In this document: positions 59,701 to 64,000 of the stretch, piece after piece
Position numbering within the stretch: position 1 is the first letter of the stretch
Layout: the number at the start of each line of letters is the position of its first letter
Notes under the pieces: model-generated
What the model saw: only the letters and a program-made list of their open reading frames with translations
Told to the model about the DNA's origin: nothing
Databases searched by the model: none
Program-made: the position numbers and the translations under genes
Assembly: GCF_029277985.1 (NCBI RefSeq)
Contig: NZ_CP119546.1
Span: 1,488,001 to 1,552,000 of the forward strand
Direction of reading: 5' to 3'
DNA length: 64,000 bases
From: Providencia stuartii
GTDB taxonomy: Bacteria > Pseudomonadota > Gammaproteobacteria > Enterobacterales > Enterobacteriaceae

Positions 59701-59993
59701 TACAAAAAGGTAAGCCAATTAGTAATGTGAAGAAGAAAAACATCACATTTATTATGCGTGAACAGCTTACCGATGGAACCGTGACGGTGTTATATACGGA
59801 TAAGAATCCAGTCACATTACCTTATAATGAGTTACCTGTTCCGTTGAACTCATTTATTGAGAAGGCGGGTGAAGGGGGTATGGTTAAGGTTTATATCAAA
59901 CCGGAAGGTGGTTATGGGGTTGATGGTATACCTGGACAAATACCACCAAACTCCATGTCAATTATCGATTTAAAAATCATTAGCGTTAAATAA
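56775..59993 (+). CDS. Large exported coiled-coil protein with C-terminal FKBP-like domain
   Basis: The 1072-residue product has an N-terminal signal-like segment (MRINLRLCISLAIFSATFSQ). A Pro/Gln/Thr-rich stretch (about 60-125) and a short globular region (about 140-250) follow. A very long Gln/Ala/Lys/Glu coiled coil runs from about 250 to 925 and contains a 165-residue tandem duplication. Residues about 965-1072 resemble an FKBP domain: GGMVKVYIKPEGGYGVDG, then IPGQIPPNSMSIIDLKI. The active-site Trp and the Phe-Asp pair of true FKBPs are not seen, so isomerase activity is doubtful. It is coupled to the lipoprotein upstream. Function is unknown; an envelope-spanning or scaffold role is speculation. 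Confidence 0.82.
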   Translation: MRINLRLCISLAIFSATFSQLAKSDSFNNVIDDFDTYLQLEQEGKLPEKPLNIQSQGYDSFSSLPLAPEPKEKSKSAAGRNVGQGKTSVRTQPKAQGSVTKQTQPKVTTTKVVTQPTEKTMVPLSECPLPENTTAQQTGSAHQSLLLSSYPYFFNSTQWHPQYLSKDFAKYQLVLDPLGLYSAKYSTHVLRDNTDYLEQLADLLAQQQSTHLFKFGAAQGAGQLIAYKQLLTDRQLVEKLIAHNKSVAELSHEIAEKQFEIERINNQLTENKNQVALLREKLNATDDKETIVLLTDELTAVKNTLTEKQHSLEQLTLNNQQAQQAIDALEKKLSNSIQAQTAAEKQLAEKDKELVRAQSQFENAQKQVQQLTEQLAKLETDAKEQADRLNKSSDEQVKLVTASLEKQKELLKQKEAALQLAQKQNSDIQAELAKQQETSKAFEAELKLAQQQLKAGKAEQEALAKQSASNEKTQQQLQAKLAQQEQNYATAQAQLKQANADVAQLQKEIEKQKQLMTQASDQQVKALTADLNQQMALLKQQEQASKKAEADSQAIREALAQQQAAAKQLAEQNQQLQAKLKEHEQQAAKLQATLTAQMAQSEQKKKLEAELKAAQQQLQSQKAEQEALAKQSASNEKTQQQLQAKLAQQEQNYATAQAQLKQANADVAQLQKEVEKQKQLMAQASDQQVKALTADLNQQVALLKQQEQASKKVEADSQATREALAQQQAAAKQLAEQNQQLQAKLKEHEQQVAKSQIMLAAQIAQVEQKKTLEAELKVAQQQLQTQKAEIEKQVKEREQKIQRLESDVTAKDKQAVEIDKRLAEANKQISALKLDAEKLKTIDTKYQAQRAELEKLKKQLSDSAQLQKELATAKEQLKTLQSELKQQKFLSSDEALKSQIMELNKKVMQLQEENDKLKAKPSSTGAAVVRPSVKQLTQKELNAIAEENKKRNQKMIEEITKQKYSKLDAFTYYKILQKGKPISNVKKKNITFIMREQLTDGTVTVLYTDKNPVTLPYNELPVPLNSFIEKAGEGGMVKVYIKPEGGYGVDGIPGQIPPNSMSIIDLKIISVK
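58101..59142 (+). repeat. 495-bp tandem duplication inside the coiled-coil gene (2.1 copies)
   Basis: Copy 1 spans about 58101-58595, copy 2 about 58596-59090, and a partial third copy follows to about 59142. The period is exactly 495 bases (165 codons, no frame change) and long stretches are identical or differ at scattered positions. The unit encodes EAELK...QQQL-type coiled coil. 165 is divisible by 11, compatible with hendecad packing. Confidence 0.93.
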
Positions 59994-60006
59994 CGTATAA
60001 CAGATC

Positions 60007-60046
60007 AAAAAAGGCCGTTTACATATTAGTAATACGGCCTTTTTTA
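60007..60046. terminator. Bidirectional terminator between the coiled-coil gene and the AraC-type gene
   Basis: AAAAAAGGCCGT and ACGGCCTTTTTT form a 12-bp stem with A- and T-runs on both sides, so it can end transcripts from either strand. Confidence 0.9.
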
Positions 60047-60267
60047 TGACGTTATCGATAGACATATTATTCACAAATTATCGATGCGATATAAAGGTTT
60101 AATTAATAGACTGTCCACCTCTAAACTAATAGCGTTGGTGGGATAAGAAAGGCTGTGTTTCATTACATGGGCATAAGATGTGCCTTTCTGTCAGTATACA
60201 GTGAATGGGCACTGCTATCACTGACAGGGCATGTATTCTTTGTCGTTTAGTTACTCAAATTAATTGG

Positions 60268-61083
60268 CTAACTTCTCGATTTACTAGGTGTAAATCCAAA
60301 GCGTTTACGATAACTTTGGGTGAAATAAGATTGGCTTGAAAAACCCGCTTCCATTGATATTTCCACAATACTCATTTGAGTGTTGATGAGCAATTGGTGT
60401 GCATACATAATTCTTTTCTCACTAATCCATGAACGTGGTGAGGTTGAGTAAACAGTATTAAATAATTCTTTAAATGTTGTTAACCCCATACCGAAGGTTT
60501 TTGCAAATTCAGCAAGTTTCCATTCCTTTAAAAAATTATTTTCCATAAAATTCTGTAAACGTTCAGCCTGTCGATTGGTGAGTTGTCTTAGGTTTGAAAG
60601 TAGTTGTGATCCTTGCTCACTATAAGAGAGTAACAAAAGAAATTCAGAAATACGCAATGATTCCAGTAATGGTGGACATTGTTGTTTAATAAGGTTTTTA
60701 AAACTATTCTTTAGGTCATCAATAATGGCTGATGTGGTAAATTTAATCACATCATGGCTACTATTATCTGAGCGCTCAATTTCACTTAATTGGCTACCAT
60801 AGTGATTCATGAACTCACGCAAAAATTGATCTTCTAAGGATATTGAAAGAAACTCACACTCAGATTCATAATCTAAAGTTTTTAAAGCATATGAACCTTG
60901 TTGATGATAAAGAATATCACCTGGGTGTAACATTTCTATTGTTGTCGGACTTTCCCATATTAAGGTTCCTTTTTCAATAATAAGTAATCCTTTTGTGGGA
61001 CGTTCTATAATAGAATATGAGCTATTTTTATTAATAGCGGTTCTTTTTATACGACAATCAGTCACATTGTTATCATTTTGCAT
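60268..61083 (-). CDS. ExsA/LcrF-like AraC-family transcriptional activator
   Basis: The 271-residue protein has an N-terminal cupin-like part and a C-terminal AraC domain with two helix-turn-helices (about 186-208 and 237-262). It closely resembles ExsA, the activator of Ysc/Psc type III secretion in Pseudomonas. Shared strings include NEWKL/KEWKL, FGMGLTTFKELF, AHQLL and EAGFSSQSYFTQSYR, and similarity extends into the N-terminal half around LSEIER and the SEQGSQLLSNLRQL stretch. I recall the ExsA sequence from memory. No secretion, chaperone or anti-activator gene is adjacent. It converges on the coiled-coil gene. Confidence 0.85.
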   Translation of the reverse strand: MQNDNNVTDCRIKRTAINKNSSYSIIERPTKGLLIIEKGTLIWESPTTIEMLHPGDILYHQQGSYALKTLDYESECEFLSISLEDQFLREFMNHYGSQLSEIERSDNSSHDVIKFTTSAIIDDLKNSFKNLIKQQCPPLLESLRISEFLLLLSYSEQGSQLLSNLRQLTNRQAERLQNFMENNFLKEWKLAEFAKTFGMGLTTFKELFNTVYSTSPRSWISEKRIMYAHQLLINTQMSIVEISMEAGFSSQSYFTQSYRKRFGFTPSKSRS

Positions 61084-61985
61084 GACGCATCCTGTATGTT
61101 AATTCTATGTAGTCAAATGTTATTTTTTTAATTTAATATTAAATACCTTTGTTGTTTTAATCAGTGAAATATAAATTCACCTTCCTTTGATTGATTGAAA
61201 TTATATAAACCTCATTTTTTTGTGTCACAGTTTAATTCTAAATATTAATAAATGTGTCTAAAGGTTGTTTTTACGAGTTATTTTGAGATTTATGACGTAA
61301 ATAACGAATATTAACACAGCTTGCCTTTTTTATTATCTGTTGATTTTGTTTATGCTGGTTTATTATTTTGGTTATTAGGTTTTGGCAGGATGAAAACTAT
61401 TTTAAGGGATTTACTCAATTTCATTGTTTATTGATCTAGTTAGGGTTACTTACCGTTTTCAGTGTGTGAAGAAGAAATTTAGTTATATATTTTACTGTCA
61501 TTTACCTCGGTAAACATATGACTGATTAATAAAATTAATGATAGGAATTGTTAACTACGTCACTAATCAAATATAATTATCGTGACGATTAGTTATATAT
61601 ATTAAAGTCGTAAGACAATTCCTATTATTGAGACAATAATCTCATTTAACCCCAGTATTTTTGCGAATGAGCATTTTGAGTGAACATATAAACATGCATT
61701 TTAATTATTAGTTACCAAAGGGTATTAATTTTTAGAAAAACGTCACGATGGGATTTAAGATAAATACATTTCGTCATATAAGATGCAGGAAAACGCGATG
61801 TAAAGTGAGGGGAGGACTGGTAAAAGTTCACAGAGGTACAGTGATAAATTAATATCGACGGTTTTAACTGTAGATGAAAGAGTTTTTACTATTAATTAAC
61901 AATCTTTCTATGCATCAGAAATAGGCTATATCAATAGAATTTTCATGATGGAATATTTTTAATCAAGACATAAGTCGTCTTGTTG
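61084..61985. other. 900-bp gap upstream of the ExsA-like gene
   Basis: AT-rich sequence lying between the divergent side of the ExsA-like gene and the end of the YgbA-family gene. It contains only short frames; a 34-codon frame at 61748-61852 and a 14-codon frame at 61387 lack ribosome-binding sites and similarity. It should hold the regulator's promoter. It could also hold an unseen small RNA, which I cannot show. Confidence 0.5.
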
Positions 61986-62345
61986 TTAATTATTTGTATC
62001 TGACGACCTTCTTGGTTTTTTTGCAGGAAGTTCGGGGACTGGTTTTCTGTCATCTAATAAATGGCGTATTGCTAATATAGGATGATGAAAGAGCATTTTT
62101 GGCCCTGACCACCGCATAATCAGTTTCATTTGTTCACGCATTTTAGGCTGATAGCAATGTATTGGGCACTGTTTACAGGCGGGTTTGTGTTCTCCATAAC
62201 GGCATTTTTCAAGGCGATTAATTGCATAATCATATAATTTTTGATATTGCTCTGGTGAGTCTGCGGAGGCGGGATGCGCCTTTTCATATATTTGGATCAT
62301 TTTTTCAATAGTTTTAATTTCTCTTTGAATACGTTTACCGACCAT
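61986..62345 (-). CDS. ygbA: YgbA-like nitrous oxide-stimulated promoter family protein
   Basis: The 119-residue protein has the YgbA family pattern: REIKTIEKMIQIYEKAHP near the N-terminus, then the cysteine-rich core CRYG, CKQCPIHCYQPKMREQM and the segment MRWSGPKMLFHHPILAIRHL. In E. coli ygbA is repressed by the nitric-oxide sensor NsrR and was linked to growth after nitrosative stress. The AT-rich upstream region carries two direct repeats and a palindrome (62362-62404), candidates for operator sites. Confidence 0.88.
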   Translation of the reverse strand: MVGKRIQREIKTIEKMIQIYEKAHPASADSPEQYQKLYDYAINRLEKCRYGEHKPACKQCPIHCYQPKMREQMKLIMRWSGPKMLFHHPILAIRHLLDDRKPVPELPAKKPRRSSDTNN

Positions 62346-62361
62346 TGAATCACCTCAATTT

Positions 62362-62404
62362 ATGCAATAAATTGCATTTAATATACAACTTATTGCATTT
62401 AATA
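62362..62404. promoter_or_regulatory. Direct repeats and palindrome upstream of ygbA
   Basis: ATTGCATTTAATA occurs at 62371-62383 and again at 62392-62404, start points 21 bases (two helical turns) apart. The first overlaps a perfect palindrome ATGCAATAAATTGCAT (62362-62377). The half-site ATGCA matches NsrR, but the spacer is one base shorter than in the consensus. Likely operator, regulator not proven. Confidence 0.55.
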
Positions 62405-62433
62405 GAAAGTAAAGATAAACGCAAGTCACGTAA

Positions 62434-62459
62434 ATGGCATAAGTTGATACTTATGCCAT
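62434..62459. repeat. 11-bp inverted repeat
   Basis: ATGGCATAAGT and ACTTATGCCAT are perfect inverted copies around TGAT. It lies about 120 bases past the DUF465 gene on the minus strand and may end its transcript, but T-runs are weak. Confidence 0.5.
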
Positions 62460-62578
62460 AATAAAATTAAAATTTATTGAGTAGGTCTATCAGTGAGATT
62501 AGATGACTTACAAAATTAAACACAACAATGTGGCGTGATAAGCCAAACGTCTCCTGCTATGACCTAGCCGATTGCGAT

Positions 62579-62797
62579 TTAGACCTTATTGACGGATTGC
62601 ATTATTTTTTGCATTTCGTCTTTTAAATGTAATTTTTCTTTTTTGAGTTTCACAACATGCTCGTTATAACCAGCACCGGACGGGCCTTCTAATTTGCTGA
62701 TTTCTTTATCAAGCTGATGATGTTTTTCATAAAGGTTTTGAAAGCGGGGGTGTGTAGATATTAACTTTGAAACTAAATCTTGATCTGTAGATAACAT
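62579..62797 (-). CDS. DUF465 (YdcH-like) small coiled-coil protein
   Basis: The 72-residue protein matches the DUF465 family of small helical hairpins, exemplified by E. coli YdcH. The RFQNLYEKHHQLDKEI segment is followed by LEGPSGAG and VVKLKKEKLHLKDEM. The conserved turn between two helices is visible. Function is unknown in the family. AGGAGGT precedes the ATG on the minus strand, a strong ribosome-binding site. Confidence 0.9.
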   Translation of the reverse strand: MLSTDQDLVSKLISTHPRFQNLYEKHHQLDKEISKLEGPSGAGYNEHVVKLKKEKLHLKDEMQKIMQSVNKV

Positions 62798-63066
62798 ACT
62801 ACCTCCTCAGAATGTATTAAGCCTCACACTCAGTATAAGCATCGTCTATTATTTATGCATTATAACAAATAGGAATTTACATAGTTTTTATCAAATTTAT
62901 GATCATTCCACTAAAATTAGCTATGATTAACTTTATTGAGATAGTTATATTTTCGTATTTTTAAAATTAAGAATCATCCAGAGTAGGAAAGTTAGACTTT
63001 TTAACTTATTCTAGATGCATGATATGTATTTTCAGTTAGCTTTGTTATTTTTAATAGGATTTTATA

Positions 63067-63543
63067 ATGAAAAAAGCGATTTTATCTGTAATGGCAGCAG
63101 CATTAGTGTCTTCTTGCGCAATGGCAACAGGGGAGTTGGAAAAGATCGCACCTTATCCTAAAGCGGAAAAGGGCATGACTCGTCATGTGATACAACTGCC
63201 TACAAAACCTAATGAAGATAACTTGCAAGTCGAATTAGTTATCGGTAAGACGATTAAGGCTGACTGTAATCGCCAATGGTTTATGGGCGATTTAGAAGAA
63301 AAAACCTTAGAAGGCTGGGGATATAACTATTACAAGTTAGAAGATGTAAAAGGGCCAGCTGGAACGATGATGGCGTGTTCAGAGCCAGCGAAAGAGCGTT
63401 TTGTAACAACACAACTTGGTGATGATGCTTTTGTTCGTTATAACAGTAAACTACCTATTGTGGTTTATGCACCAAAAGAGATGGATGTGAAATACCGTAT
63501 TTGGTCAACTGACGATCAGTTACTTGATTCGAGCAAAAAATAA
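63067..63543 (+). CDS. eco: Ecotin, periplasmic serine protease inhibitor
   Basis: Ecotin is a dimeric periplasmic inhibitor of trypsin-fold proteases and protects cells against host proteases such as neutrophil elastase. The 158-residue precursor has a signal peptide (MKKAILSVMAAALVSSCAMA). The reactive loop contains TMMACSEP with P1 Met, and the flanking RYNSKLPIVVYAPKEMDVKY segment is strongly conserved. Two mature cysteines fit the disulfide that fixes the loop. A strong terminator follows. Confidence 0.94.
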   Translation: MKKAILSVMAAALVSSCAMATGELEKIAPYPKAEKGMTRHVIQLPTKPNEDNLQVELVIGKTIKADCNRQWFMGDLEEKTLEGWGYNYYKLEDVKGPAGTMMACSEPAKERFVTTQLGDDAFVRYNSKLPIVVYAPKEMDVKYRIWSTDDQLLDSSKK

Positions 63544-63565
63544 TTTGTCGTCATTTTGTCTTATC

Positions 63566-63596
63566 AGTGCCACATGATGATATGTGGCACTTTTTC
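63566..63596. terminator. Terminator after ecotin
   Basis: AGTGCCACAT and ATGTGGCACT form a 10-bp stem with a 6-base loop, followed by TTTTTC. It lies between the converging eco and usp genes. Confidence 0.9.
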
Positions 63597-63603
63597 TTAG
63601 CGT

Positions 63604-64000
63604 TTATCTAATGACCAGTACCGATGTCTTGGCATGGCGAACAAGCGTAGATGCGGTCGAACCAAGTAAATAGGTTGAGGCACTTGGTCGATGGGAACCT
63701 ATTACAATTAAGTTAGCTTCGATATCATCGGCATAACTGAGTATTTCATCTTTGGCTGAACCAATGCCAATTTTACATACCATTTTGTCATCAGGGATAT
63801 TGATGTCCTTGATCACTTCTTCTAACGCTCTGAGTGCGAGAATAGAACGCTCCGCTGAGTTTTTATGACTTTCAGGCAGAATAGTCACTTCAATACCAAA
63901 AAATAGTTCAGCGCTTGGGATCACTGATAAGAAGTGGATTTCAGGGGAACCTAATTTTGATAGCTCTTCAATATGTTTGATGATTTGTGGATTAAGCGAA
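63604..64000 (-). CDS. uspF: Universal stress protein UspF-like, truncated by the window end
   Basis: The protein belongs to the UspA family, with the ATP-binding glycine motif visible as VIGSHRPSASTYLLGSTAS and the C-terminal RHAKTSVLVIR strand. The frame remains open to base 64000 (the codons for EIHFLSVIPSAELFFG cross the apparent GTG at 63924), so the N-terminus is outside the window. It is closest to the UspF/UspG subgroup. These proteins bind ATP and accumulate under growth arrest and membrane stress. Confidence 0.9.
   Translation of the reverse strand, partial: SLNPQIIKHIEELSKLGSPEIHFLSVIPSAELFFGIEVTILPESHKNSAERSILALRALEEVIKDINIPDDKMVCKIGIGSAKDEILSYADDIEANLIVIGSHRPSASTYLLGSTASTLVRHAKTSVLVIR

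Noticed and set aside
61748..61852. 34-codon frame in the gap upstream of the ExsA-like gene
   Set aside because: No ribosome-binding site, no similarity and a length expected by chance.

Overview
The window reads as a chromosomal segment of a gammaproteobacterium of the order Enterobacterales, most likely Providencia or a close Morganellaceae relative. Core proteins are close to their E. coli counterparts, gaps are AT-rich, and a fimbrial operon ends in an MrpJ-type regulator, an arrangement known from Proteus and Providencia. The genus is an inference from protein similarity and style, not from a database search.

Layout. Positions 1-16,700 follow the E. coli secA region: secA (partial), mutT, yacG-zapD-coaE, the type IV pilus-like set ppdD-hofB-hofC, ampD/nadC, then pdhR-aceEF-lpd for the pyruvate dehydrogenase complex. 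guaC, ampE and aroP, present at this place in E. coli, are missing. The nadC-pdhR gap instead holds a 15-copy octanucleotide repeat. acnB follows, after a small VOC-fold gene flanked by degenerate dispersed repeats. Between acnB and yacL lies an accessory islet (about 20.6-28.3 kb): four DUF1120-type pilin-like proteins, an usher, a chaperone, a Cro/CI-type regulator and a convergent VOC gene.

From mscS (29 kb) to lysS (55.6 kb) the window follows a different E. coli neighbourhood: mscS-argO-yggE-argP-rpiA-serA-fau-6S RNA-zapA-ygfB-pepP-ubiH-ubiI-gcvTHP, then ygfZ-sdhE-cptA-fldB-xerD-dsbC-recJ-prfB-lysS. It covers one-carbon and serine/glycine metabolism, ubiquinone hydroxylation, envelope redox folding, recombination and translation. 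prfB keeps its programmed +1 frameshift.

Downstream of lysS (56-64 kb) the content is lineage-specific. A translationally coupled pair encodes an outer-membrane-type lipoprotein and a 1072-residue exported coiled-coil protein, with a 495-bp internal tandem duplication and a C-terminal FKBP-like domain lacking key active-site residues. Convergent to it is an AraC-family regulator that closely resembles ExsA/LcrF, the master activator of Ysc/Psc type III secretion, although no secretion genes are in view. A YgbA-family gene, a DUF465 gene, ecotin and a partial universal stress protein close the window.

The most promising observations are the ExsA-like orphan, the lipoprotein/coiled-coil/FKBP-like operon, the octanucleotide repeat and the DUF1120 fimbrial islet. 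No tRNA, rRNA other than none seen, insertion sequence, CRISPR array or prophage was recognised.
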